DNA of 64,000 nt from an uncultured Chromatiaceae bacterium (GTDB taxonomy: Bacteria; Pseudomonadota; Gammaproteobacteria; Enterobacterales; Alteromonadaceae): NCBI GenBank assembly GCA_937978655.1, contig CALJUX010000082.1:59678-123677 (forward strand), given 5' to 3'. The translations under genes and the position numbers were made by a program. Below the pieces are notes generated by a model. That model searched no databases. It saw only the letters and a list, made by a program, of their open reading frames with translations, and was not told the DNA's origin. Position 1 is the stretch's first letter. Each line of letters opens with the position of its first letter. Positions 37,544 to 45,857 of this stretch are shown in pieces.

Positions 37544-38644
37544 ATGTCAGAAAACAGCAGCAAAAAAGTCATTGTCGGCATGTCCGGCGGCGTCGATTCC
37601 TCGGTCTCAGCCTATTTGTTAATCCAGCAGGGTTATCAGGTGGAAGGCCTGTTTATGAAGAACTGGGAAGAAGATGATAATGATGAATATTGCGCCGCTA
37701 CTGAAGACTTAAAAGATGCGCAGCAGGTCTGCGATACACTTGGTATCAAACTGCACAAAGTCAATTTCGCCGCCGAATACTGGGACAATGTGTTTGAGTA
37801 CTTCCTGGCCGAATACAAAGCTGGCCGGACGCCCAATCCGGACATCATGTGCAATAAAGAAATCAAATTTAAAGCCTTTCTGGAATTTGCCGCAGAGGCG
37901 CTCGGCGCCGACTACATCGCCACCGGTCATTATGTGCAGCGCCGTGAAGTCGACGGGCACTGGCAATTATTGCGTGGCCTGGATACCAATAAAGATCAGA
38001 GTTATTTCCTCTATACCATCGGTGAGCAGCATGTCGCCCAGACGCTGTTCCCGGTCGGTCATCTGGAAAAACCGGCCGTTCGCGCCATCGCTGAACAACA
38101 AGGCCTCATCACGCACAATAAAAAAGATTCCACCGGCATCTGTTTTATCGGTGAGCGCAAATTTAAAGATTTCCTGCAGAAATATCTGCCGGCACAGCCG
38201 GGCGACATCATCACCGTAGACGGCGAAAAAATCGGCCGCCACGAAGGCCTGATGTACCACACACTCGGCCAGCGCAAAGGTCTGGGTATCGGCGGTACCA
38301 AAGATGGCGGCGAAGATCCCTGGTATGTCGTCAGCAAAGATTTAAGCAATAACCGGCTGATTGTGGCACAAGGCCACGACCACCCAAGTTTACTGTCACG
38401 CGGCCTGACGGCCACCCAACTGCACTGGGTCGACCGGCAAGGTCCGGCCGACACGCTGCGCTGCAGCGTAAAAACCCGTTACCGCCAGCAGGACATCCCC
38501 TGTACGCTGCGCCGGCTTGGCGACGATCAGCTCGAAGTGCTGTTTGATGAACCGCAAAAAGCGGTGACACCGGGCCAGTCCGCCGTCTTTTATTTAAATG
38601 AAATCTGCCTTGGCGGCGGCATCATTGATGAGGCTTTACAGTGA
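37544..38644 (+). CDS. mnmA: tRNA-specific 2-thiouridylase MnmA
   Basis: A 366-residue enzyme that installs sulfur at U34 of Lys, Glu and Gln tRNAs with sulfur from the TusABCDE relay. Motifs are the PP-loop GMSGGVDSSVSAYLL, MKNWEEDD, the catalytic Cys in NPDIMCNKEIKF and the second Cys in STGICFIGERKF, then GLMYHTLGQRKGLGIGG. AGGTT lies close upstream of ATG. Its TGA overlaps the hflD ATG at 38644 by one base (TGATG). Confidence 0.97.
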   Translation: MSENSSKKVIVGMSGGVDSSVSAYLLIQQGYQVEGLFMKNWEEDDNDEYCAATEDLKDAQQVCDTLGIKLHKVNFAAEYWDNVFEYFLAEYKAGRTPNPDIMCNKEIKFKAFLEFAAEALGADYIATGHYVQRREVDGHWQLLRGLDTNKDQSYFLYTIGEQHVAQTLFPVGHLEKPAVRAIAEQQGLITHNKKDSTGICFIGERKFKDFLQKYLPAQPGDIITVDGEKIGRHEGLMYHTLGQRKGLGIGGTKDGGEDPWYVVSKDLSNNRLIVAQGHDHPSLLSRGLTATQLHWVDRQGPADTLRCSVKTRYRQQDIPCTLRRLGDDQLEVLFDEPQKAVTPGQSAVFYLNEICLGGGIIDEALQ

Positions 38645-39270
38645 TGAATCCATCTGTTTCAACCCAGGTCCTGGCGCTGGCCGCTTTATGTCTGGCTGTC
38701 CGTGCTGTGCAGCAGGTTGCGCGCGGCGAAGCGCTGGAGCCGGGCGTTCTCCACACGTTGTTACAAAGCATCGCCGAGCAAAATCCGGCTGAAGCCCCTG
38801 ATATCTACGGCGGCAAGCTGGCCAACCTGCAAGGCGGCTATCACATTCTGGCGGCGCAACTGGGCGAACAGCCACGCAAGGATCTGGAGCTGACCCGTTA
38901 TGTGATGGCAGTGCTGGCACTGGAACGCCTGCTGCACAAGTCCAAAGACAGCCTTGGCGCCGTCGGCAAACGCATCGAACGGCTGCAACAGCAGCTGCAG
39001 CATTTTCAGGTCACCGACGATAATATCATCGCCAGCATCGCCGACATTTATGTCGAGCATTTAAGTCCGCTTGGCAACCGCATTCAGATCGCCGGCGTGC
39101 CGGAACAACTGAAACAAAGTGCCGTTCAGCAAAAAATCCGCGCCTTGTTATTGTCAGCAGTCCGGGCTGCGGTGCTGTGGCGCCAGTCTGGGGGCCATCG
39201 TTACCATTTTCTGTTTCAGCGCAAGGCTTTACTGCGCGAAACTCAGCAGGTTTTACAACAATTAGCTTAA
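38644..39270 (+). CDS. hflD: HflD, regulator of lambda lysogeny / inner-membrane-associated protein
   Basis: A 208-residue helical protein of the HflD (YcfC) family; family length about 210. It is peripheral to the inner membrane. In E. coli HflD modulates CII stability, but its normal role is not clear. Matching stretches are LALAALCLAVRAVQQVARG, ELTRYVMAVLALERLL and IADIYVEHLSPLGNRIQIAG. ATG at 38644 overlaps the mnmA stop; GTG at 38641 is an alternative. The mnmA-hflD-purB order is conserved in enteric bacteria. Confidence 0.93.
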   Translation: MNPSVSTQVLALAALCLAVRAVQQVARGEALEPGVLHTLLQSIAEQNPAEAPDIYGGKLANLQGGYHILAAQLGEQPRKDLELTRYVMAVLALERLLHKSKDSLGAVGKRIERLQQQLQHFQVTDDNIIASIADIYVEHLSPLGNRIQIAGVPEQLKQSAVQQKIRALLLSAVRAAVLWRQSGGHRYHFLFQRKALLRETQQVLQQLA

Positions 39271-39280
39271 GGGAGTCGTC

Positions 39281-40651
39281 ATGGAACTCAACGCATTAAC
39301 CGCCATTTCCCCGGTGGACGGGCGTTACGGCAGCCGCACTACAGAACTGCGGGATATTTTCAGTGAATTTGGTCTGATTAAATTCCGCGTGACGGTCGAA
39401 GTCCGCTGGTTGCAGCAGATGGCAACTATTGCCGGGATCACCGAAGTCCCGGTGCTGTCAGAAAGTGCTAATGCGTTGTTAAATTCAATTGTCGACAATT
39501 TCAGCCTCGCCGATGCCGAGCGTGTTAAAGAGATTGAGCGCACCACCAACCATGACGTTAAAGCGGTGGAATATCTGCTGAAAGAAAAAGTGGCCGGTAA
39601 TGCTGAATTAGCTGCAATCAGCGAATTTATTCATTTCGCCTGTACTTCTGAAGATATCAATAACTTATCTCACGGCCTGATGTTAACAACAGCACGCGAT
39701 CAGGTGCTGTTACCGCTGATGGACCAATTGCTGGCATCCATCAAAGCGCTCGCAGTGCAGTACAAAACCATTCCGATGATGGCGCGTACCCACGGTCAGC
39801 CGGCGTCGCCAACCACGCTTGGCAAAGAAATGGCCAACGTCTATATCCGCCTGCAACGCCAGCGCAATCAGGTCGCGGCCGTTGAAATGCTCGGTAAATT
39901 TAACGGCGCTGTCGGCAACTACAACGCGCATTTGTCCGCCTACCCAACTTTAGACTGGCACCAGATCTCTGAGCAGTTTGTCACCAGCCTCGGCCTCACG
40001 TGGAACCCGTTCACCACGCAAATTGAACCGCATGATTACATCGCCGAACTGTTTGATGCAGTCGCCCGCTTCAATACAATCCTGATCGACTTTGACCGCG
40101 ATGTCTGGGGTTATATTGCGCTCGGTCACTTTAAGCAGCGCACTATTGCCGGCGAAATCGGCTCATCGACCATGCCGCACAAAGTCAATCCGATTGATTT
40201 TGAAAACTCCGAAGGCAACCTCGGTGTCGCTAATGCCATTTTCCAGCATCTGGCCAGCAAGCTGCCCGTTTCACGCTGGCAGCGTGATCTGACGGACTCC
40301 ACCGTGCTGCGTAACCTCGGTGTTGGGTTTGGCTACACCTTAATTGCTTATCACGCCACGCTCAAAGGCATCAGCAAACTGGAAGTTAATGAAGTCAATC
40401 TGCTGACAGAACTGGACCAGAACTGGGAATTACTGGCCGAGCCGGTGCAAACGGTGATGCGCCGCTATGGTATTGAAAAACCATATGAAAAACTCAAAGA
40501 GCTGACCCGTGGCAAGCGCATTTCACCCGCAGACTTAGCGGTCTTTATCGACAATCTGGCACTGCCGGATGCCGCCAAAGCCGAACTGAAACAAATGCGG
40601 CCGGACAATTATCTCGGTGCCGCCATCGCGCTGGTCGACAGCCTGCAATAA
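39281..40651 (+). CDS. purB: Adenylosuccinate lyase
   Basis: A 456-residue fumarase-superfamily enzyme acting twice in purine synthesis (SAICAR to AICAR and adenylosuccinate to AMP). Signature motifs are TTNHDVKAVEYLL, HFACTSEDINNLSHGLML, MARTHGQPASPTTLGKEMAN and the mobile loop with GSSTMPHKVNPIDFENSEGN (in pieces), which carries the catalytic Ser and Lys. Length equals E. coli PurB. GGGAG precedes the ATG. It begins 10 bases after hflD and ends at a strong terminator. Confidence 0.97.
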   Translation: MELNALTAISPVDGRYGSRTTELRDIFSEFGLIKFRVTVEVRWLQQMATIAGITEVPVLSESANALLNSIVDNFSLADAERVKEIERTTNHDVKAVEYLLKEKVAGNAELAAISEFIHFACTSEDINNLSHGLMLTTARDQVLLPLMDQLLASIKALAVQYKTIPMMARTHGQPASPTTLGKEMANVYIRLQRQRNQVAAVEMLGKFNGAVGNYNAHLSAYPTLDWHQISEQFVTSLGLTWNPFTTQIEPHDYIAELFDAVARFNTILIDFDRDVWGYIALGHFKQRTIAGEIGSSTMPHKVNPIDFENSEGNLGVANAIFQHLASKLPVSRWQRDLTDSTVLRNLGVGFGYTLIAYHATLKGISKLEVNEVNLLTELDQNWELLAEPVQTVMRRYGIEKPYEKLKELTRGKRISPADLAVFIDNLALPDAAKAELKQMRPDNYLGAAIALVDSLQ

Positions 40652-40654
40652 GCT

Positions 40655-40680
40655 AAAAGGGCGGTGTTACCGCCCTTTTT
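40655..40680 (+). terminator. Terminator after purB
   Basis: AAAAGGGCGGT, loop GTT, ACCGCCCTTTTT immediately after the purB stop, 14 bases before roxA. Confidence 0.88.
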
Positions 40681-40694
40681 CATAAGGATCACTT

Positions 40695-41852
40695 ATGTAT
40701 ACACTCCATTTAGGTCAGCTCAGTGTCGCCGAATTCATGGCTGAATACTGGCAAAAAAAACCGGTACTGTTAAAAGGTGGTTTTGCTGGTTTTGCCGACC
40801 CGCTGACGCCGGATGAACTGGCCGGTCTTGCCACAGAAGAGGACATTGAAGCGCGGATCGTGGCCAAAACCAGCGACGGCCAGTGGCAGCTGGAAACCGG
40901 CCCTTTTACCGATTACAGCACTTTTGGTGAACAGGGCTGGACTTTGCTGGTGCAGGCGGTTGATCACTGGCATCCGGACGCTGCACAGCTGATTGAGCCC
41001 TTTCGTTTTATTCCCAACTGGCGGATTGACGATTTAATGGTCAGTTATTCCACCCCCGGTGGCGGTGTCGGCCCGCATCTGGACCAATACGACGTCTTTA
41101 TTATCCAGGGCATGGGCAAACGGCACTGGCGCGTCGGCATGCCTGATGCCTGCCTCAAACCGATTTGTCCGCATCCGCGGCTGTTACAAGTCACGCCTTT
41201 TGTCGATTGTATTGATGTGATCACTGAACCTGGCGACATTCTGTATATCCCGCCTGGCTGCCCGCATGACGGCATTTCGGTTGACGCCAGCTTAAGTTAT
41301 TCAGTCGGTTTTCGGGCGCCGGCACAAAAAGATTTGCTGACCGGCCTCGCCGACTTCCTGATTGAACAGGACCAGAGCGGCAGCCGCTACACAGATCCGC
41401 ATCGTTTGCCGGTCAGCGATATCGGCCGCATCAGCGACACCGATTTAGATCAGGTGCAGCACCTGTTGATCGGGCTTATCAATAACCGCAGCCTGCTGAC
41501 CAGCTATTTTGGCCAGTACATCAGCCATGCCAAACATGAACTGGATGCGACAGAACCAGAGCCGCACTATGCCGCCGACGAGATTATTGAATATCTGGCC
41601 GAAGGTTCAGTGCTGGCCCGGCTCGGCGGACTGCGGATTTGTTATCATCAGCCCACTCCAGCTGCAGACATTCAGTTGTTTATCAATGGCATGACCATCA
41701 CGCTGCCTGCGGATGCCTTGCCGTTTGTGCAGTTATTGTCGGAACAGATACAGCTTGATGAAGACGCCTGTCAGTGGATTGCCGCAGATCCGAATAAAGC
41801 CGGTTTACTGACAGAACTGATTAACATGGGCTATTGGTATTTTGTCGAATAG
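40695..41852 (+). CDS. roxA: Ribosomal protein L16 arginine hydroxylase (YcfD/RoxA)
   Basis: A 385-residue JmjC/cupin 2-oxoglutarate and Fe(II)-dependent oxygenase; E. coli YcfD hydroxylates Arg81 of L16. The iron-binding HxD is GPHLDQYDVF, followed by GMGKRHWRVG, and the distal His is in YIPPGCPHDGISV. The N-terminus (LGQLSVAEFMAEYWQKKPVLLKGGF, in pieces) and the C-terminal winged-helix half fit YcfD. AGGATC lies about 8 bases before the ATG. It stands between two terminators and ends in TAG. Confidence 0.93.
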   Translation: MYTLHLGQLSVAEFMAEYWQKKPVLLKGGFAGFADPLTPDELAGLATEEDIEARIVAKTSDGQWQLETGPFTDYSTFGEQGWTLLVQAVDHWHPDAAQLIEPFRFIPNWRIDDLMVSYSTPGGGVGPHLDQYDVFIIQGMGKRHWRVGMPDACLKPICPHPRLLQVTPFVDCIDVITEPGDILYIPPGCPHDGISVDASLSYSVGFRAPAQKDLLTGLADFLIEQDQSGSRYTDPHRLPVSDIGRISDTDLDQVQHLLIGLINNRSLLTSYFGQYISHAKHELDATEPEPHYAADEIIEYLAEGSVLARLGGLRICYHQPTPAADIQLFINGMTITLPADALPFVQLLSEQIQLDEDACQWIAADPNKAGLLTELINMGYWYFVE

Positions 41853-41888
41853 ACTGCGCTGTTGCAGCTGAATATGCTGCTCAGAACA

Positions 41889-41914
41889 AAGACCCCCGGT
41901 ATACCGGGGGTCTT
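41889..41914. terminator. Bidirectional terminator between roxA and the DUF4826 gene
   Basis: A 26-base perfect palindrome (AAGACCCCCGGTA and its complement) between convergent genes; only five bases separate it from the DUF4826 stop. Confidence 0.85.
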
Positions 41915-41919
41915 GGCGG

Positions 41920-42351
41920 TTAAACCGGCTGGCGGTTCCAGAAATCGTCTGCTTCAAATAACTGATACAGTTGCTCAGCGCGGTTGATCAGTAACTTGAC
42001 ATAATCGGCACCGGTCTGATCCTGGATACCCGCTTCCATCAACTGCTGCGCCTGCATCTGCCAGCGAAATGAAAACGCCCGTAATGCTTCGCGTGAATTG
42101 GCGGCACTGCCAAATGCCATCACATCGGTCGGCAGGTCGCCGGTGATTGCCCAGTAACTTTTGCGGTCAATACCGTTAATTTTCCAGATGGCGACAAAAG
42201 GTGGCAAATATCGCGATTCCTGAACCGCCACGGTATCCATCACCACACCTTGTTCCGCCAGGAATAAATTGGCTTTCTGAAACTGGGCCCGGACCCATTC
42301 ACTGACCTGCTGCTCTGTCATTGACTCAGCCGCTTGTTGTTGCTCGTCCAT
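41920..42351 (-). CDS. DUF4826 family protein
   Basis: A 143-residue soluble protein. The central part VSEWVRAQFQKANLFLAEQG, ESRYLPPFVAIWKINGIDRKSYWAITGDLPTDVM (in pieces) resembles the DUF4826 family of Alteromonadales; no function is known. ATG at 42351 is chosen (AGGTAAG about 6 bases upstream); a TTG at 42366 would add five residues. It diverges from the leucine dehydrogenase gene across 207 bases. Confidence 0.72.
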   Translation of the reverse strand: MDEQQQAAESMTEQQVSEWVRAQFQKANLFLAEQGVVMDTVAVQESRYLPPFVAIWKINGIDRKSYWAITGDLPTDVMAFGSAANSREALRAFSFRWQMQAQQLMEAGIQDQTGADYVKLLINRAEQLYQLFEADDFWNRQPV

Positions 42352-42558
42352 ACTACTTACCTGCAAAAAATCTGAACCCGCACTTTATGACAGCAAATGC
42401 AATTTCGCAACCATCAACAAATATTGTCGACAATCGACTGGAATGACCAGATGAATAATCACAGATTTGATGGCACTGACGGGCCTGAAGTGGTAAATTC
42501 CGCCGCGAAAACCGGCCCTACCCCAGACCGTGTCTGGCTTAAATCGGAGCATAAGAAA

Positions 42559-43602
42559 GTGGCAGTATTTAACCACCCTGAGTTTGACAACCATGAACAA
42601 GTTGTGTTTTGCAGTGACCGGGAAACCGGCCTCAAAGCCATTATCGCCGTCCACAGTACCGCATTAGGCCCGGCCTGCGGCGGTTGCCGTATGTGGGACT
42701 ATGTCTCAGATGAAGAGGCCCTGGTCGACGTATTACGTTTATCCCGTGGCATGACCTACAAAAACGCCATGGCAGGTTTGCCACTGGGCGGCGGCAAAGC
42801 GGTGATCATCGGCAATGCCAAAACCATTAAATCCGAAGCACTGTTTCGTAAATTTGGCCAGTATGTGCACGCCCTGAGTGGCCGCTACATCAGCGCTGAA
42901 GACGTCAATATCACCACTGCCGATATTTCTATCGTCAATAAAGAAACCCCATTTGTCGCCGGTCTGGAAGGTAAAAGTGGCAATCCGGGGCCATTTACTG
43001 CGATTGGTACTTATCGCGGTATTAAAGCCGCGGCAAAACATAAATTTGGCTCAGATGATCTGTCCGGTCGGACCGTGGCAGTCCAGGGGCTTGGCAGCGT
43101 TGGTTTTTACCTGTGTGAACATCTGCACAAAGAAGGCGTAAAGTTAATTGTCACTGATATTAATCAGGCGGCTATTGACCGCGCAGTCAGCCAGTTTGGC
43201 GCGACGGCGGTTGGCCTCAATGACATTTACAGCGTGGAATGTGACATCTACGCGCCTTGCGCCCTCGGCGCGACAATTAATGACGACACCCTGCCACAGT
43301 TTAAATGTGCCATCATCGCCGGCTGTGCAAATAATCAGCTCAAAGAAGCACGTCACGGTGAACTGTTGCGCCAGAAAGGCATTCTGTACGCGCCGGATTA
43401 TGTCATTAACGCCGGTGGCATTATCAACGTGTCGATGGAGATCCGCCCGGAAGGCTATGACGAAGCGCAGTCAACCAAACAAGTGCTGGCCATTTACGAC
43501 ACTTTGCTGACAGTATTCAGCCGTGCCGAGCAGTCGGGCCAACCGACCAACCTGGTGGCGGATTTGATGGCGCAGGAAATTATCGCCCGCGGCAAAAAGT
43601 AA
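42559..43602 (+). CDS. ldh: Leucine dehydrogenase (Leu/Phe/Val dehydrogenase family)
   Basis: A 347-residue NAD-dependent branched-chain amino acid dehydrogenase. Motifs are the substrate-binding GLPLGGGKAVI with catalytic Lys, VNITTADISIV, and the NAD-binding VQGLGSVGFYLCEHL followed by VTDIN. The open frame extends to 42397, but GTG at 42559 has GGAG 9 bases upstream and starts at AVFNHPEFDNHEQVVF, the usual beginning of this family; the 54-residue extension has no family match. Probably used for branched-chain amino acid degradation or methyl-branched fatty acid precursors. Followed by two hairpins. Confidence 0.9.
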   Translation: MAVFNHPEFDNHEQVVFCSDRETGLKAIIAVHSTALGPACGGCRMWDYVSDEEALVDVLRLSRGMTYKNAMAGLPLGGGKAVIIGNAKTIKSEALFRKFGQYVHALSGRYISAEDVNITTADISIVNKETPFVAGLEGKSGNPGPFTAIGTYRGIKAAAKHKFGSDDLSGRTVAVQGLGSVGFYLCEHLHKEGVKLIVTDINQAAIDRAVSQFGATAVGLNDIYSVECDIYAPCALGATINDDTLPQFKCAIIAGCANNQLKEARHGELLRQKGILYAPDYVINAGGIINVSMEIRPEGYDEAQSTKQVLAIYDTLLTVFSRAEQSGQPTNLVADLMAQEIIARGKK

Positions 43603-43610
43603 TTCTGCCC

Positions 43611-43643
43611 GCATATAAAACCGTCATTGACGGTTTTATATGC
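43611..43643. terminator. Terminator after the leucine dehydrogenase gene
   Basis: GCATATAAAACCGTC, loop ATT, GACGGTTTTATATGC: a perfect 15-bp stem just after the stop. Confidence 0.82.
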
Positions 43644-43658
43644 CCGATGGCAACCATC

Positions 43659-43685
43659 AATATCCACCGCAACGCGGTGGATATT
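43659..43685. terminator. Second hairpin between leucine dehydrogenase and the DUF218 gene
   Basis: AATATCCACCGC, loop AAC, GCGGTGGATATT: perfect 12-bp stem, T-rich afterwards on the plus strand. It touches the stop codon of the convergent DUF218 gene. Confidence 0.6.
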
Positions 43686-44395
43686 TATTTGTACCAGTCC
43701 GAAAACTGCCTTGTGACCTTATAAACGTAAAAACTGGCGATCTCGCCACTGAGCTTGGCAAACAAGTCAAAATTCGACAGATTCACCGTCAAAAAACACA
43801 CAGTACCGCAATTCACCGGCCTGAACGTGGAACTCGCCGCCGCATAAACTCGGGCAGAAAAACCATACTGCAACGCCAGCTGATGCACCCGATAAGCGTG
43901 ATAATCACTGGTGACAAACCACAGCGGGATCTGATGGTCGAGCCGGCTGTTCAGCGTATAAAACTCGTGATAAGTCGTCGCGCCGCCATGAAAACAATCC
44001 AGCCGGACTTCACGTTTGAGCAAAGGTTGCAGATAGTCCAGATATGGCTGACAAAACAACGTGGTGATATGGATCAGTGGCGCCTGATGTGAGGTCTGGT
44101 TGACCAAATCAGCTAATTCGGTCAGGCGCGCTTTGGCACAATCCGGCAAAGTGCTCTGCGTACCGCCACAGCCCGGAACCATAAAATTGCCGGCGAAATC
44201 CGCCTGAAACTGCGTTGAGGCAATATTGCTGTTGTACCAGTGTCGCACCTGGTTGGCGACCCAGCCATTGCCAAAGGCATAAAACCACAACAATAAAAAC
44301 CACAGGCCCGGTTTGCGGTAACGCACAGCAGCAAACACCAGTCCCCAGAAGAACAGATTATGCGGATATAAAAAAGGTTCAATCAGGTCTTTCAC
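43685..44395 (-). CDS. DUF218 (YdcF/ElyC-like) membrane protein
   Basis: A 236-residue protein with an N-terminal hydrophobic region (about residues 10-48) followed by a DUF218-type domain: NFMVPGCGGTQSTLPDC, LIHITTLFCQPYLDYLQPL, LWFVTSDYHAYRVHQLALQYG and ARVYAAASS. The pattern parallels the ElyC-type gene at 21313 but the two are only distantly alike. DUF218 proteins are linked to cell-envelope lipid carriers in E. coli, though the chemistry is unproven. It lies 168 bases from the divergent wecC, beside the polysaccharide locus. Confidence 0.7.
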   Translation of the reverse strand: MKDLIEPFLYPHNLFFWGLVFAAVRYRKPGLWFLLLWFYAFGNGWVANQVRHWYNSNIASTQFQADFAGNFMVPGCGGTQSTLPDCAKARLTELADLVNQTSHQAPLIHITTLFCQPYLDYLQPLLKREVRLDCFHGGATTYHEFYTLNSRLDHQIPLWFVTSDYHAYRVHQLALQYGFSARVYAAASSTFRPVNCGTVCFLTVNLSNFDLFAKLSGEIASFYVYKVTRQFSDWYK

Positions 44396-44563
44396 CTGTT
44401 ACTCCGGCGTTCAGAATCAGCCGCTTAGTATGAAGTTCCGCCCATCAGGAAACAAGCCGCTACCCCAGAGAAAAAAATGCCGGCAAGGACTGGCGGGCCC
44501 GGATGCGCCAGCATGAAGCTGTGCTACCATAAGCGAAAAATAGCAAACAATCGGAGTGACGCT

Positions 44564-45781
44564 ATGTTAAAGACTGTTTCAGTCATTGGTTTGGGTTATA
44601 TCGGTTTGCCTACGGCCGCCATGCTTGCCTCACGCAAACTGCGCGTCATTGGTGTCGACGTCAATCAGCATGCGGTTGACACCATCAATCAGGGTAAAAT
44701 TCATATCATCGAACCCGATCTGGATTTGTTGGTCAATGCTGCGGTGACCGGCGGATATCTGTCCGCGCAAACCCAAACGGCTGCAGCTGATGCTTTTATG
44801 ATTGCAGTACCAACGCCATTTTTTGATGATTTATCGCCTGATTTGTCTTATGTCGAAGCTGCCGCCAAATCGATTGCACCAGTGCTTAACAAAGGCAACC
44901 TGGTGGTGCTGGAATCTACCAGCCCGGTCGGCACCACAGAACTGCTGTGTAAATGGATTAAAGAAGTGCGGCCGGACCTGACGTTACCGACAGATTCGAA
45001 CAGCCCGGATATTCACGTGGCATACTGCCCGGAACGGGTATTACCCGGTAAAGTGGTGCAGGAACTGATTTCAAATGACCGCATTGTCGGTGGTTTGACT
45101 CCGGCCTGTTCAGAACTCGCCAAACAGTTATACCGCACTTTTGTCGCCGGTGAATTACTGGAAACCGACGCGCGCACGGCTGAGATGTCGAAACTGACCG
45201 AAAACTCATTCCGCGACGTTAATATCGCCTTTGCCAACGAACTGTCGCTGATCTGTGACAAGTTAAACATCAATGTCTGGGAACTGATCCGGATGGCCAA
45301 CCGCCACCCGCGTGTCAACATTCTGACCCCAGGCGCCGGCGTCGGCGGTCACTGTATCGCGGTAGACCCGTGGTTTATCGTGCATTCAGCACCAGAGCAG
45401 GCCCGTTTGATCCGCACTGCGCGTGAAGTTAACGACTTCAAACCAGAGTGGGTATTGCAAAAAGTGATGACCACTGTTGCCAACCATACACTGAACAAAC
45501 CTTCAGTGGCTTGTTTTGGCCTGGCGTTTAAACCGGATATCGACGATCTGCGCGAAAGCCCGGCTTTGCATATCGTGAACAAACTGGCGGACACTTACGA
45601 AGGCAAAGTGCTGGCTGTAGAGCCTAATGTGGAAAGCACCAATAAGTTAAACAGCAAAGCCCAGCTGGTGTCGATTGAGCAAGGCCTGGCGGCCGATATC
45701 ATCGTGATCCTGGTGAAACACAAAGCCTTTGCGGCTTGTAACTTCGATGGCAAAACCGTGATTAACGTGGTCGGCCAATAA
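44564..45781 (+). CDS. wecC: UDP-N-acetyl-D-mannosamine dehydrogenase
   Basis: A 405-residue UDP-sugar dehydrogenase that makes UDP-ManNAcA from UDP-ManNAc in two NAD-dependent steps. Motifs are the Rossmann VSVIGLGYIGLPTAAMLA, IAVPTPFFDD, STSPVGTTELL, CPERVLPG, KLTENSFRDVNIAFANELS and the catalytic Cys in GVGGHCIAVDPWF. ATG at 44564 has CGGAG about 8 bases upstream; longer readings start in poorly coding DNA. UDP-ManNAcA is the donor for WecG, whose gene lies 4.4 kb away on the other strand. The epimerase WecB, which would supply UDP-ManNAc, is not in the window. Confidence 0.93.
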   Translation: MLKTVSVIGLGYIGLPTAAMLASRKLRVIGVDVNQHAVDTINQGKIHIIEPDLDLLVNAAVTGGYLSAQTQTAAADAFMIAVPTPFFDDLSPDLSYVEAAAKSIAPVLNKGNLVVLESTSPVGTTELLCKWIKEVRPDLTLPTDSNSPDIHVAYCPERVLPGKVVQELISNDRIVGGLTPACSELAKQLYRTFVAGELLETDARTAEMSKLTENSFRDVNIAFANELSLICDKLNINVWELIRMANRHPRVNILTPGAGVGGHCIAVDPWFIVHSAPEQARLIRTAREVNDFKPEWVLQKVMTTVANHTLNKPSVACFGLAFKPDIDDLRESPALHIVNKLADTYEGKVLAVEPNVESTNKLNSKAQLVSIEQGLAADIIVILVKHKAFAACNFDGKTVINVVGQ

Positions 45782-45806
45782 TACGCTGCGACGATGCGGC
45801 CACAGC

Positions 45807-45832
45807 AAAAGGCGGGTTCATCCCGCCTTTTT
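45807..45832. terminator. Bidirectional terminator between wecC and wzx
   Basis: AAAAGGCGGG, short loop, CCCGCCTTTTT between convergent genes. Confidence 0.87.
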
Positions 45833-45857
45833 CTTGCCACAACAGCGCCCGCGGTTG

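Noticed and set aside
42397..42558. 54-residue N-terminal extension of leucine dehydrogenase
   Set aside because: No similarity to the family; GTG at 42559 has GGAG at proper spacing and the canonical start of the protein.
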